From NCBI GenBank assembly GCA_038320555.1, contig JBBQEJ010000008.1:1-64000 (forward strand): 64,000 nucleotides of DNA. The letters are read 5' to 3'. Within the stretch, counting starts at the first letter, position 1. Every line of letters begins with the position of its first letter. Below the pieces are notes generated by a model. The model did not search any database. It was not told the DNA's origin and saw nothing but the letters and a program-made list of their open reading frames with translations. The DNA is from JALZOC01 sp038320555 (GTDB lineage Bacteria; Acidobacteriota; Vicinamibacteria; Vicinamibacterales; 2-12-FULL-66-21). Shown here in pieces: positions 26,282 to 35,414 of the stretch. Both the position numbers and the translations under genes were made by a program.

Positions 26282-27585
26282 GCTGCTGGCTCGCGACGAT
26301 AGGCGCGAGCCAGCAGCGACACCGGATGCGCGACCTGGACGTCCGCGCCCGCGCCGTCCAGACCCCGCGCGATTTGCAGGTGGCACCCGGGATTCGACGT
26401 CGCGAGCCAGGCGGCTCCGGTGCTGACGATATTGGCCGTCTTGCGGCGAAGCAGCAGATCCGCCTGCTCCGGCTGGGTGATGGCGTACACCCCGGCGCTG
26501 CCGCAGCACCAGCTCGATTCGGGCAGCTCGACGACGGAGACGCCCGGCAAGAGGCGCAGGAGCGCGCGCGGCTGGCGCGAGACCTTCTGGCCGTGCACGA
26601 GGTGGCACGACTCGTGGTACGTCAGCGTAACGGGGTCGGCAAACGGGGCGGCAGCGGGCCGGCGGCACGCAATCTCGACGAGCCACTCCTGAATGTCCCG
26701 CAGTTTGCTGTCCCAGAGATGCGCGCGCTGGCGGTAGCTGGGATCGTCGGCGAGTAACCTCGCGTACCGCCGCAGGTGCGAGCCGCATCCCCCCGCGTTG
26801 CTGATAATCGCGTGATAGCGATCCGGTGGAAACAGGTCGATCATCCGCCGCGCGAGCACGCGTGCCCCGGCGAGATCACCGTTGTGCGCGTGGAGCGATC
26901 CGCAGCACGGTTGAACCGGCGGCGTGTCGACTGCGCAGCTGTTGGCAAGCAAGACGTCCGCCGTGTCGCGGTTCACGTACGGGAAGACCAGGTCCTGCAC
27001 ACAACCGGTGAGCAGCGCCACGCGGTACTGCGCGGCGGCCCGCGGTTGCTCCTGGGGGGCGATGAGCGCGTTCGAGAATGCCGCCGCAATACGCGGCGTC
27101 TGTGGCTCGAGCCGGCGCAGAGAGGCCGGCAGCAGTCGTATCACGCCGCTTCTGCGCGCGAGCGCCTCGAGTCCGCTTCGCTGATACGCCGATACCACAC
27201 GACCGACGGCGCGCAGCGCGCGGGGCCGCTTGAAGAGGAACCCGAGCGTCAGCGCACGCCAGAACCTGCGCGCGACACCCGGCTGCGAATCGTTCCGCTC
27301 GATATCGCTTCGCGCCGTCTCGAACAGCTCGGCATAGTCCACCCCGGCCGGGCACGCAGTCTGGCACGCCAGGCAGCCCAGGCAGTAACTCATCTCCTCG
27401 GCGAACCCGGAGGTGGTGTCGAGCGTGCCGTCGGCCACCGCGCGCATGAGCGCGATGCGGCCGCGCGGACTGTTCCGCTCCCGCTTCGTCTGGTCGTAGG
27501 TCGGGCAGGTCGGGAGGCACATACCGCAGTGCATGCACTGCTGCAGCACGGCGTAATCCAGGGTGCGAAGTGTCGGGCCGGTCAT
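26266..27585 (-). CDS. glcF: Glycolate oxidase iron-sulfur subunit GlcF
   Basis: A 439-residue protein. Two [4Fe-4S] motifs lie at the N-terminus (CMHCGMCLPTC near residue 17 and CLGCLACQTAC near 68). Two CCG-type cysteine-rich segments follow (PCCGSLHAHNG and SSWCCGSAGVYA), as in GlcF and heterodisulfide-reductase-like subunits. With GlcD it oxidises glycolate to glyoxylate and passes electrons to the membrane quinone pool. It starts 3 nt after the glcD stop, a clear operon. Being last in the sugar-acid cluster, it would consume the glycolate made by the upstream hydrolase step. No separate GlcE is present. Confidence 0.9.
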   Translation of the reverse strand: MTGPTLRTLDYAVLQQCMHCGMCLPTCPTYDQTKRERNSPRGRIALMRAVADGTLDTTSGFAEEMSYCLGCLACQTACPAGVDYAELFETARSDIERNDSQPGVARRFWRALTLGFLFKRPRALRAVGRVVSAYQRSGLEALARRSGVIRLLPASLRRLEPQTPRIAAAFSNALIAPQEQPRAAAQYRVALLTGCVQDLVFPYVNRDTADVLLANSCAVDTPPVQPCCGSLHAHNGDLAGARVLARRMIDLFPPDRYHAIISNAGGCGSHLRRYARLLADDPSYRQRAHLWDSKLRDIQEWLVEIACRRPAAAPFADPVTLTYHESCHLVHGQKVSRQPRALLRLLPGVSVVELPESSWCCGSAGVYAITQPEQADLLLRRKTANIVSTGAAWLATSNPGCHLQIARGLDGAGADVQVAHPVSLLARAYRREPAAIPNP

Positions 27586-27588
27586 CGA

Positions 27589-28971
27589 TCAGTCGAAGAT
27601 TTTTCCTGGGTTGAGGAGGCCCGCCGGATCGAGTGCCTGTTTGATTTGCTTCATCACGTCGAAGCTGCTGTCGCCCATCTGCTCTCGCAGCCACGTCTTC
27701 TTCGCGAGGCCGACACCGTGCTCGCCGGTAATCGTGCCGCCGAGCTCGAGTGTCTTCTTCGCGATGAGATCGAGCGCGTGGTGCACGCGTGCCATCTCTT
27801 CAGCGTCGCGCTCATCGGTCAGAAACGTCGGGTGCAGGTTTCCGTCGCCCATGTGTCCGAAGGTCCCGACCTGCAGGTTGGCCGCCCGGGCCGTTTCCGC
27901 GATGAAGGTCACCATGGCCGCCAGCTCGCTGCGCGGTACCGTAAAGTCCTCGAGGATGGTTGTCGGCCGCCGGCGCGCCAGCGCCGAAAACGCATTCCGG
28001 CGCGCGGAGGCCAGCGCCAGCGCGTCGGCCTCATCCCGCGCCAGCCGCACTTCGCGCGCGCCGTTCGTCCGCGCGAGCTCCGCCATGCGCCCCGCTTCAT
28101 CCGCGACGGCCGCCGGGTGGCCGTCCGTTTCCATCAACAGCACGGCTGCGCAGTCGGTCGGCAGTCCGACATGGGCGTATTCCTCCACACAGCACGCCGT
28201 CGTCTGATCGAGAAACTCGAGCGTGCAGGGAATGATCCGGGCCGCAATGATCGCCGAGACGGTCTCGGCCGCGTCCTCGATCCGATCGTACAGCGCCAGC
28301 ATCGTCTGACGGGCCAGTGGCCGGGGAACGAGCTTCAGGAGAATCTCGGTGATGACCCCGAGGCTGCCCTCGGAGCCAATGAAGAGATCTTTCATCGAGT
28401 AGCCCGCCACGTCTTTCACGCACTTGCTGCCGAACCGTGCAATGCGGCCGTCGGGCAACACGACTTCGAGAGCCATGACGTAGTCGCGCGTGACGCCGTA
28501 CTTCAGCCCACGTAGACCGCCGGAGTTCTCGGCGACGTTTCCGCCGATCGAGCTGATCCGCATCGATCCGGGATCGGGCGGATAGAACAACCCGTGCCGG
28601 GCTGCCGCGTCGTCGATCGCCAGCGTCGTGACGCCTGGCTGGGTTCGCAGGACGAGGTTGCGCGGATCGATGTCGAGGATCCTGTTCATCTGCGTCATAC
28701 AGAGCACGACGCTGCCGGCGCTCGGCACGCTTCCACCGCTCAGCCCAGTGCCGGACCCGCGCGCAACAATCGCGAGCGACTGCGCGCCGGCAAACTGCAA
28801 GCATCGCGAGACGTCTTCAGTGGTCTGCGGAAAGACGACGGCCGCAGGCAGCTGGCGCAGCGCTGCGGTGCCGTCGAAACTGTAGGGAATGATGTCTTCC
28901 GGCTGCGTCAGCACCGAGGCTGGCCCGACGATGCTCGTGAAACCGTCGGTGATGGCTTGCGTCAGCGCCAT
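27589..28971 (-). CDS. glcD: Glycolate oxidase FAD-linked subunit GlcD
   Basis: A 460-residue FAD-binding type 4 (VAO-family) oxidoreductase. The FAD site reads GTGLSGGSVP and SSIGGNVAENSGGLRGLKYG; the C-terminal FAD-oxidase domain carries GHMGDGNLHP and EHGVGLAKK, and it ends NPGKIFD. It oxidises glycolate (or D-lactate; the two are hard to separate by sequence). Its direct link to glcF, and the position behind a hydrolase expected to release glycolate, favour glycolate. ATG 28971 is preferred over TTG 29001; neither has a strong SD. Confidence 0.88.
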   Translation of the reverse strand: MALTQAITDGFTSIVGPASVLTQPEDIIPYSFDGTAALRQLPAAVVFPQTTEDVSRCLQFAGAQSLAIVARGSGTGLSGGSVPSAGSVVLCMTQMNRILDIDPRNLVLRTQPGVTTLAIDDAAARHGLFYPPDPGSMRISSIGGNVAENSGGLRGLKYGVTRDYVMALEVVLPDGRIARFGSKCVKDVAGYSMKDLFIGSEGSLGVITEILLKLVPRPLARQTMLALYDRIEDAAETVSAIIAARIIPCTLEFLDQTTACCVEEYAHVGLPTDCAAVLLMETDGHPAAVADEAGRMAELARTNGAREVRLARDEADALALASARRNAFSALARRRPTTILEDFTVPRSELAAMVTFIAETARAANLQVGTFGHMGDGNLHPTFLTDERDAEEMARVHHALDLIAKKTLELGGTITGEHGVGLAKKTWLREQMGDSSFDVMKQIKQALDPAGLLNPGKIFD

Positions 28972-28998
28972 AGCGAGTATCTTAGTCAGCTCGAATGA

Positions 28999-29064
28999 CA
29001 AATCACTAATCCTGAATCCTTGAATCGAGAACTCGGATTCAACAATTCGTGATTCGTGATTAGC
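28999..29064. repeat. ACTAATC / GATTCGTGATT hairpin tract
   Basis: Inverted halves (AATCACTAATCCTGAATCC against GGATTCAACAATTCGTGATT) fill the gap between the FAH gene and glcD. The words are shared with 22741-22836 and 23971-24050. Confidence 0.65.
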
Positions 29065-29069
29065 GCTTC

Positions 29070-29909
29070 CTATCCCACGACCCGCTGCTGCTGCTCGCCC
29101 AGTCCTTCCACGCCCAGTCGCACGACGTTGCCGTCACGGAGGTAAACGGGCGGTTTCTTGCCGTGACCGACGCCGGGCGGCGTACCGGTGGTGATGATGT
29201 CTCCGGACTGCAGGCTCATGAACTTGCTCAAGTAGCTTATGAGGAACGGGACGCCGAAGATGAGCGTCTTCGTGGATCCATCCTGATAGCGGTGACCATC
29301 GACTTCGAGCCAGAGATTCAGGTTTCCGCAGTCGGCCACTTCGTCAGCGGTGACGAGCCAGGGACCGATCGGGCCGAACGTGTCGGCGCTTTTGCCCTTC
29401 ACCCATTGACCCGTCCCTTCGAGCTGGTACGCGCGCTCGGACACGTCGTGCACGACGCAATACCCCGCGACGTGCGACAGGGCGTCCTGCTCCGTCACGT
29501 ACTTGGCCGGCTTGCCGATGACGACCCCGAGTTCGACCTCCCAGTCGGTTTTCTGCGAGCCGCGCGGTAACTCGATGTTGTCGTCGGGACCGACAATGCA
29601 CGAGGTCGCCTTCATGAAAACGATCGGTTCTTTGGGCACAGCCATGCCGGATTCTGCCGCATGGTCGGAGTAATTCAAGCCGATGCAGATGAATTTGCCG
29701 ACCTGGCCGACGCACGGACCGATCCGTGGCGTTCCGCTGACGCGTGGTAGCGAGTCCGGATCGAGCTTCCGCAGTCCGGCGATTGATTGAGGCAGTAGCG
29801 TCTCGCGCGAGATATCGGGTATGACGCCTGAGAAATCGCGGATCGCGCCGGTCGAATCGAGGAGCCCGGGTTTCTCGGCACCCGGGGGCCCGTAACGGAG
29901 AAGTTTCAT
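29070..29909 (-). CDS. FAH-family hydrolase, probable 2,4-diketo-3-deoxy-aldonate hydrolase
   Basis: A 279-residue fumarylacetoacetate-hydrolase-fold enzyme. The family core is GKFICIGLNYSDHAAESG, the metal-binding acidic segment is KTDWEVELGVVIGK, and the C-terminal part contains GDIITTGTPPGVGHG. Members cleave C-C bonds of 2,4-diketo acids. Between an aldonate dehydratase gene and glycolate oxidase genes, with an SDR dehydrogenase in the same unit, the best guess is hydrolysis of a 2,4-diketo-3-deoxy-pentonate to pyruvate and glycolate, as in the known LRA6-type pathways. For a 6-deoxyhexose the second product would be lactate. The substrate is inferred from context. Confidence 0.82.
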   Translation of the reverse strand: MKLLRYGPPGAEKPGLLDSTGAIRDFSGVIPDISRETLLPQSIAGLRKLDPDSLPRVSGTPRIGPCVGQVGKFICIGLNYSDHAAESGMAVPKEPIVFMKATSCIVGPDDNIELPRGSQKTDWEVELGVVIGKPAKYVTEQDALSHVAGYCVVHDVSERAYQLEGTGQWVKGKSADTFGPIGPWLVTADEVADCGNLNLWLEVDGHRYQDGSTKTLIFGVPFLISYLSKFMSLQSGDIITTGTPPGVGHGKKPPVYLRDGNVVRLGVEGLGEQQQRVVG

Positions 29910-29915
29910 ATTTAA

Positions 29916-29997
<82 letters not shown>

Positions 29998-30000
29998 ATG

Positions 30001-31734
30001 TTAATGCGATTCGCGCGCGACGTCGTGACCGCGGCACCCGACCAGAAAATCGAGGTCGGCGCCCAGGTCTGCCTGCTGCACGTGCTCGATGTAGAGCCGC
30101 GCATATCCGCCAGGCGGGAGCGTCAGCTCCGGTCTGCGCCACTCGGCGCGCCGCCTTGCCAGCTCCGCGTCGCTGACATCGAGGTGCAGGCGGCGCTTCT
30201 CGACATCGAGCTCGATCATGTCTCCGTCGCGCACGAGCGCGAGCGGGCCTCCGGCAGCCGCTTCCGGCGCCACATGAAGCACCGCGGTGCCGTATGCCGT
30301 ACCGCTCATCCGCGCGTCGGAGATCCTTACCATGTCGGTCACACCCGTCTGCAGCACTTTCGGCGGCAGACCCATGTTGCCGACCTCCGCCATCCCGGGA
30401 TACCCCTTCGGTCCGCATCCCTTGAGGACCAGGATGCAGTCTTTGTCCACATCCAGCGCGGGATCGGAAATCCGGGTGTTGTAGTGCTCGATACTCTCGA
30501 AGACGACGGCCCGTCCGCGATGGCGCATCAGGTCCTGTGACGCGGCCGAGGGTTTGAGGACGGCTCCCTGGGGCGCGAGGTTGCCGCGCAGCACCGCGAT
30601 GCCGCCATGCGCCGCAAGCGGCCGATCGATCGGCCGGATCACTTCGGGATTGAAGTTCGGCGCATCCTTGCAGTTCTCCCAGATCGTCTGGCCGTTCACC
30701 GTCACCGTCTCGCGATTGAGCATCCCGTGCTCGCCGAGCGTGCGAATCACGGCCGGCAGGCCCCCCGCATAATAGAAGTCCTCCATCAGGAACCGGCCCG
30801 ACGGCATCAGATCCACGAGCGTCGGGACTGTGCTGCCGAGATCGTCCCAGTCCTGCAGCGTGACCGGCACGCCCACTCGACCCGCAATCGCGAGCAGATG
30901 CAGGACCGCGTTGGTCGATCCGCCGACGGCGCCGTTGACGCGAATCGCGTTTTCGAACGCCGCACGAGTCAGGATCTGCGAGATGCGGACATCGTCCTTG
31001 ACCAGATCGACGATCCGGCGTCCGGCGAGATGTGCCTGCGCGTACCGGCGTGAATCAACCGCGGGGATCGCGGCATTGTCTGGCAGCGTCAGCCCCAGCG
31101 CTTCCGCCATGGACGCCATGGTGGAGGCCGTGCCCATCACGTTGCAGGTCCCCGTCGAGCGCGACATGCACGACTCGGCCTGCATGAATTCCTTCAGGCT
31201 CATCGTGCCGGCTTTCACCTCTTCGCTGAAGCGCCAGACATCGGTGCCGGACCCGATGTCGGCGCCGCGGAATTTCCCGTTCAGCATCGGACCGCCCGGG
31301 ACGACGATCGCCGGCAGATCGCAGCTCGCCGCGCCCATGATGAGCGACGGCGTGGTCTTGTCGCACCCGCAGAGCAGCACCACGCCATCGAGTGGATTTG
31401 CGCGGATCGATTCCTCGACGTCCATCGACGCGAGGTTTCTGAAGAGCATCGCCGTCGGCCGCACGCTGGTCTCGCCGAGCGACATGACCGGGAACTCGAA
31501 GGGCACGCCGCCGGCTTCCCACACGCCGCGCTTGACGTGCTCGGCAATCTCGCGGAAATGGCCGTTGCACGGCGTCAGTTCAGACCACGTGTTGCAGATG
31601 CCGATGATGGGCCGGCCGTCAAAGATCCCCTCGGGCAATCCTCGGCCGACCCAGCTCCGATGGATGAATCCGTCCTTGTCAGGCTTCGCGAACCACGCGG
31701 ATGATCGATACTTTCGCTTCTGAACGTCAGACAA
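30001..31734 (-). CDS. IlvD/Edd-family aldonate dehydratase (L-arabinonate/D-xylonate dehydratase-like)
   Basis: A 577-residue dehydratase, the length typical of pentonate dehydratases. Cluster cysteines of the [2Fe-2S] site are visible in TPCNGHF, LLCGCDKTTPS and STGTCNVMGTAST; the Mg/substrate site lies around GGSTNAVLHLLA, and the C-terminal segment has SDARMSGTAYG. It removes water from an aldonate to give 2-keto-3-deoxy-aldonate; the opening KYRSSAWF and overall form resemble L-arabinonate and D-xylonate dehydratases more than IlvD. The start is TTG 31734 with AAGGGA well placed upstream. It is 24 nt after the ThuA gene and 91 nt before the FAH hydrolase gene. Confidence 0.88.
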   Translation of the reverse strand: MSDVQKRKYRSSAWFAKPDKDGFIHRSWVGRGLPEGIFDGRPIIGICNTWSELTPCNGHFREIAEHVKRGVWEAGGVPFEFPVMSLGETSVRPTAMLFRNLASMDVEESIRANPLDGVVLLCGCDKTTPSLIMGAASCDLPAIVVPGGPMLNGKFRGADIGSGTDVWRFSEEVKAGTMSLKEFMQAESCMSRSTGTCNVMGTASTMASMAEALGLTLPDNAAIPAVDSRRYAQAHLAGRRIVDLVKDDVRISQILTRAAFENAIRVNGAVGGSTNAVLHLLAIAGRVGVPVTLQDWDDLGSTVPTLVDLMPSGRFLMEDFYYAGGLPAVIRTLGEHGMLNRETVTVNGQTIWENCKDAPNFNPEVIRPIDRPLAAHGGIAVLRGNLAPQGAVLKPSAASQDLMRHRGRAVVFESIEHYNTRISDPALDVDKDCILVLKGCGPKGYPGMAEVGNMGLPPKVLQTGVTDMVRISDARMSGTAYGTAVLHVAPEAAAGGPLALVRDGDMIELDVEKRRLHLDVSDAELARRRAEWRRPELTLPPGGYARLYIEHVQQADLGADLDFLVGCRGHDVARESH

Positions 31735-31758
31735 TTGCTTCCCTTGTAGCTACCGCCT

Positions 31759-32688
31759 CTAGTTTCCCGCCCTGCCGCCGCGCGCGGGACGCTCGGTCAT
31801 CAGCGTGTCGGCCGAGCGACGCGCCGCCCACGCAATGCCACGGAGCAGCATCGGCTGCACCTGCGGGTTGGCGAAATTCGCGTAGAAGTGACCCTGCATC
31901 CACACGAACGCGCGATACGGCTGGCCGGTTGGTGCGGGAACGAGCTGCTTTTCGTATGTCCAGATCTGAGGCACGACCTCGCCCGCATGCCCCGCCTGCT
32001 GCGCGCTCGGCGTTGCCGCGATCACCGCGGTCGCAAGCACGTGAATCTCCGGCGTCTTCGACCAGGTCATCGAGTAGAAGGCCTCGTCTTTGATGCTGAA
32101 GTTCGACATCCCCTGCATGATTGGATGGGCGGGGTCGACAATCGTATACGGGACGTCCGCCTCCAGCGTGAAATTCGTCTCGCCGTGTTTCTTCGCGCCG
32201 CCGACGATGGTCGAGAAATAATCGGGCTCGGGCCCGCAGAGCGCGTCGTGAATGCTCACGAGGCCACCCCCCCGACGCATATATGCGTCGAGATTGACGC
32301 GATCCTCCATGCTGAGATAACCGGCGTCACCTTTATAGATGATCACCACGTCGGAGTTCCCGAGCTCCTGTGCTGACGGGAAATGCAGCCCGCCGTCCAC
32401 CACGGCGTTGCGGTTCATCAGCAGCTTGCTCCAGTCTGCAAGAAACTGCGGGTAGTCGTGCTGACCCTCGGCGTGAGTCTTCAGGCCGGCGTAGATGAAC
32501 ACGCGCACGGATGGTGTGGAAAACGGGCTCGCCTGGGGTGCCTGCTGGCCCCGGCCCTGGCCGCCGCGCCCTGCTGGCTGTTGCGCGCCGGCGGGCGCGG
32601 GGGCCTGTGGCGCAGGCGTCTGTTGCGCGATCATCGCCGCGCCCGCCAGTACGAAGGCGGCGGCAAACAGCGAAATGCCAGTCTTCAT
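31759..32688 (-). CDS. ThuA-like domain protein, exported (third copy)
   Basis: A 309-residue protein with a signal peptide (AAMIAQQ) and a Pro/Ala/Gly-rich linker containing GRGGQGRGQQ. The domain is a more divergent ThuA-like fold: VRVFIYAGLKTHAEGQHDYP, DVVIIYKGDAGYLS, GGGLVSIHDALCG, YRAFVWMQGHFYANF. The His/Cys positions differ from the two other copies, so its substrate may differ. It is embedded in the sugar-acid cluster between the MBL hydrolase and the dehydratase. ATG 32688 has AGGAG upstream. Confidence 0.83.
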   Translation of the reverse strand: MKTGISLFAAAFVLAGAAMIAQQTPAPQAPAPAGAQQPAGRGGQGRGQQAPQASPFSTPSVRVFIYAGLKTHAEGQHDYPQFLADWSKLLMNRNAVVDGGLHFPSAQELGNSDVVIIYKGDAGYLSMEDRVNLDAYMRRGGGLVSIHDALCGPEPDYFSTIVGGAKKHGETNFTLEADVPYTIVDPAHPIMQGMSNFSIKDEAFYSMTWSKTPEIHVLATAVIAATPSAQQAGHAGEVVPQIWTYEKQLVPAPTGQPYRAFVWMQGHFYANFANPQVQPMLLRGIAWAARRSADTLMTERPARGGRAGN

Positions 32689-32706
32689 TCGGAACTCCTG
32701 CACAGC

Positions 32707-32820
32707 CTTCCGCCTAAAGGCGGAAGCCACGGGAAATAAACTTCAGCTCTTACATAGCCTTCCGCCTCGAGGCGGAAGCCACAGACAACACATGCTTGTG
32801 GCTTCCGCTCGAGGCGGAAG
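32707..32820. repeat. Three REP-like CTTCCGCCT/AGGCGGAAG palindromes
   Basis: Copies at 32707-32726 (centre AA), 32759-32778 (centre CG) and 32802-32820 (one base missing from the left arm), linked by related flanks with GCCACAGACAAC and TTGTGGC. They fill the 146-nt gap between the MBL and ThuA genes inside a probable operon. Confidence 0.8.
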
Positions 32821-32834
32821 GACAAGTGCTGTGA

Positions 32835-34088
32835 TTACCGTCGCTTCACATACGTCTTGCTGAATCCGTTGCGACTGTTCGTCACCGTGAAGGTGCCATC
32901 CGGCTGCACCGAAACCTTGATCCAATACGCCGGCGTGTGTGCCGCCGCGGCCGCCCCACGACCGCCGCCTGGGGCGCCAGCTCCGCCTCCCTGCGGCGCC
33001 GCGCCTGGTGCCGGAGCCGCAGGGGACGGCGCGGTCTGCGGTGGCTCGGCATTTCCAGGTGTGCCGGTCCCGGGCGCTCCACCACCACCACCACCGGCCC
33101 CCGCTCCGCCCGGTCCGCCGCCGCGGGGCGGAGCCGTCAGCACATTCGCAATCGTCGCCGCATCGTCCACGTTGGCGATGAAGACACCGGCACTGTTCTG
33201 CTCGATCCCTGCATTGTACGACCAATGGAGCTGCCAGATGTCTTCGAGGCCCGGCGACGAGCGCATGGTCGGCATCGCCTGAGTGCCCGCGCCCTTACGC
33301 GTGCCGTTCTGCATGATCGCGACACGCGGTTGCACACCGTGGACGAGGGCCGGCGATCCCGATTGATCAAGGCCGTGATGCGTCACGAAGTACACATCCA
33401 CCACACCGACCGGGTTGTTCGGACACACGAGCTCGATCTCCTTGTTCCACAGCAGGTCGCCGAGGTCGATCGCCCGGAACTGGCCGAAGGTGATCACGCT
33501 GCCGACCGACTGCGCGTTTTCATCCGGCCCCGCCGCCGGCCTGGGCGCGACTCCCGCGCATGCGGGGTTCGGCTTCCCGCCGCCCGGAAGCGGCGTCTTC
33601 AGGATCTTGCCGTCGGCTGTCACGATCCGCCAGTCGAGGCCGGCGATCGGCACCTTGTCGCCCGGCTTGACGACCATGTGCTTCGCTTTGCCATACAACT
33701 CGGCGTACGCTGCCTGGAAACCCTGCACCTGCTCGCGTTCCTCGACTGATGGCCCGTGATCGATGAAGGTGCCGATCGGAATCCGCTTCGCAAGCTCCTG
33801 CATGCCGCCGATGTGATCGATGTGGTAATGCGTCGAGAGCAGGTACTCGATCTGCTTCAGTCCGGCGTCGTTGACGGCTGCCATGATGCGCTCGAGATCG
33901 CGCGCACCAGGGTTGCCGCTGTCGATGAGCAGCGACTGACCGTTCGGCGCCACCCACAACGCCGCCTTTCCACCCTCCGTGTCCACCACGTAGATCTCGA
34001 GCGGCTTGGTCGCCGCCGGCCCCCGCTGGGCCGCGAGCGCGGTCGTGAGCGCGATGGTTGAAACGGCAATACGCGCCAGTCGCTTCAT
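32835..34088 (-). CDS. Exported MBL-fold metallo-hydrolase
   Basis: A 417-residue protein with a signal peptide (TTALAAQRG). The zinc-site motif is THYHIDHIGG at residues 86-95, with further ligands in GTFIDHGPS and the late VDVYFVTHHGLDQSGSP. The form recalls exported ComEC-type/competence-like MBL proteins. A Gly/Pro-rich insertion (near 32940-33130, with GGPGGAGAGGGGGG) lies before the last strand segment. The reaction is unknown; in this cluster a lactonase acting on the sugar lactone released by the PQQ dehydrogenase would be a sensible role, but that is only inferred. It is 32 nt after the NIPSNAP gene. Confidence 0.82.
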   Translation of the reverse strand: MKRLARIAVSTIALTTALAAQRGPAATKPLEIYVVDTEGGKAALWVAPNGQSLLIDSGNPGARDLERIMAAVNDAGLKQIEYLLSTHYHIDHIGGMQELAKRIPIGTFIDHGPSVEEREQVQGFQAAYAELYGKAKHMVVKPGDKVPIAGLDWRIVTADGKILKTPLPGGGKPNPACAGVAPRPAAGPDENAQSVGSVITFGQFRAIDLGDLLWNKEIELVCPNNPVGVVDVYFVTHHGLDQSGSPALVHGVQPRVAIMQNGTRKGAGTQAMPTMRSSPGLEDIWQLHWSYNAGIEQNSAGVFIANVDDAATIANVLTAPPRGGGPGGAGAGGGGGGAPGTGTPGNAEPPQTAPSPAAPAPGAAPQGGGAGAPGGGRGAAAAAHTPAYWIKVSVQPDGTFTVTNSRNGFSKTYVKRR

Positions 34089-34120
34089 GTGGATCTCCAG
34101 GTTAGTGCCGTGTGACGTTT

Positions 34121-34567
34121 CTACTTCAGCGGGGAGAAATCTGTCGGATCGGCGAACACCGACGTCACACCGCCCTGGACCGTGAGCGGGCCGTCTTTTT
34201 CCGATTCAGTCTTCGCCTTCACCCAATCGGGATCAGCGCGGAAGGCCGCCCAGCTCTTGGCCGCGGCCTCACGGCTTTCGTGCGACAAGACGTAGATGAG
34301 CGTGTTGTCCTTGAGCGGCGCGTCCTGCGGGATCCAGTAGCCGATGCTCTTCATGTCGTACTTGTCGAACACCTTGATCGTGTGATCGCGGAAGCGCGCC
34401 TTCAGCGCTTCCAGCTTGCCAGGCGGCGTGGTGTAGGTACGGATTTCAAACACCCGATTACCTGCGGCATGAACGGTGGCGACAGGACTGAACAGCGCAT
34501 GCGCGATGATGCCTGTGGAAAATGCTGCGCAGACGATGAGTGCAACCGAAGTCTTCGTCATCAACAT
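34121..34567 (-). CDS. NIPSNAP family protein, exported
   Basis: A 148-residue protein. A signal peptide runs to about VHAAG; the rest is a single NIPSNAP ferredoxin-like domain (VFEIRTYTTPPGKLEAL, then IGYWIP, then AAKSWAAFRADPDW). NIPSNAP domains are alpha-beta barrels of unclear function often found beside exported enzymes in Acidobacteria and Planctomycetes. ATG 34567 follows AAGGAG. It sits 30 nt after the SDR gene and 32 nt before the MBL gene, so it belongs to the cluster. Confidence 0.83.
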   Translation of the reverse strand: MLMTKTSVALIVCAAFSTGIIAHALFSPVATVHAAGNRVFEIRTYTTPPGKLEALKARFRDHTIKVFDKYDMKSIGYWIPQDAPLKDNTLIYVLSHESREAAAKSWAAFRADPDWVKAKTESEKDGPLTVQGGVTSVFADPTDFSPLK

Positions 34568-34597
34568 CTGAGATCTCCTTAGAGAAAGTGAACGTGG

Positions 34598-35377
34598 CTA
34601 GCGGGCGATCCAGCCGCCGTCTACAAAGAGCGGCGTGCCGGTAACGTAAGACGATGCCTCGGACGCAAGAAACACGACGGCACCAGTCAACTCTTCAAGC
34701 TCCCCCCATCGGCCCATCGGAATCTGCGCAACGAATTCCTTGTATTTCACGGGGTCGTCCATGAGCGGCCGGTTCATGTCCGTGCCGAAAGCCCCGGGAC
34801 ATATGGCATTGGCCGTCACGCCCGTCCCCGCCCATTCGAGTGCGAGCACGCGCGTCAAGTTGATGATGCCGGCCTTGGACGCTGCGTACGGGGCGCGGCC
34901 CGGTAGGGCGATGACGCCCATGACCGAGCCCAGATTGATGACACGGCCCCAGCCGCGGCTGACCATTCGCGGACCGAAGGCACGAGCGCAGAGAAACGGG
35001 CCCTTCAGGTTCGTGTCGATCACCGCGTCCCAGTCGGCTTCCGTCAACTGCTGGATTGGGCCACGGATATTGATCCCGGCGTTGTTGACGAGGATGTCGA
35101 TCTGCCCGAACTCGCGCTCGACCTCCTCTGCCAGCCGCTCGACGTCGGCGATCTTCGTCACGTCCGCCGCAAACCCGCTCGCTTTGCGTCCAGTGGCGCT
35201 GGTAATGCCATCGGCCGCCTCCTGACAAGTGTCCTTCGAGCGCCCCGCGAGCGCGATGTCGGCACCAGCCTCCGCGAGCGCAACCGCCATCGTCCGCCCG
35301 AGACCACGCGCACCGCCGGTCACAAGGGCAACTTTTCCGTCGACCCGAAATCGATCCAGCACACTCTTCTGCGTCAC
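34598..35377 (-). CDS. SDR family NAD(P)-dependent dehydrogenase (KduD/gluconate 5-dehydrogenase-like)
   Basis: A 259-residue classical short-chain dehydrogenase: cofactor motif TGGARGLG, LVNNAGI, catalytic Ser in LGSVMG, YAASK, and the C-terminus SYVTGTPLFVDGGW, which is like that of KduD and gluconate 5-dehydrogenases. It could oxidise a 2-keto-3-deoxy-aldonate to the 2,4-diketo form, the step needed between the dehydratase (30001) and FAH hydrolase (29070) of this cluster; that assignment is from context. It has no signal, so it is cytosolic. It is 37 nt after the sugar dehydrogenase gene. Confidence 0.87.
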   Translation of the reverse strand: MTQKSVLDRFRVDGKVALVTGGARGLGRTMAVALAEAGADIALAGRSKDTCQEAADGITSATGRKASGFAADVTKIADVERLAEEVEREFGQIDILVNNAGINIRGPIQQLTEADWDAVIDTNLKGPFLCARAFGPRMVSRGWGRVINLGSVMGVIALPGRAPYAASKAGIINLTRVLALEWAGTGVTANAICPGAFGTDMNRPLMDDPVKYKEFVAQIPMGRWGELEELTGAVVFLASEASSYVTGTPLFVDGGWIAR

Positions 35378-35380
35378 TGT

Positions 35381-35412
35381 TCGTCCCTTTGCCTTGTTCC
35401 TTTTCCCTTGGC
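35381..35412. repeat. CCTTTGCCTTG / CCTTTTCCC tract
   Basis: A short pyrimidine-rich low-complexity tract between the sugar dehydrogenase stop and the SDR start. It belongs to the same word family as 18341-18377 and 46536-46595. Confidence 0.55.
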
Positions 35413-35414
35413 CG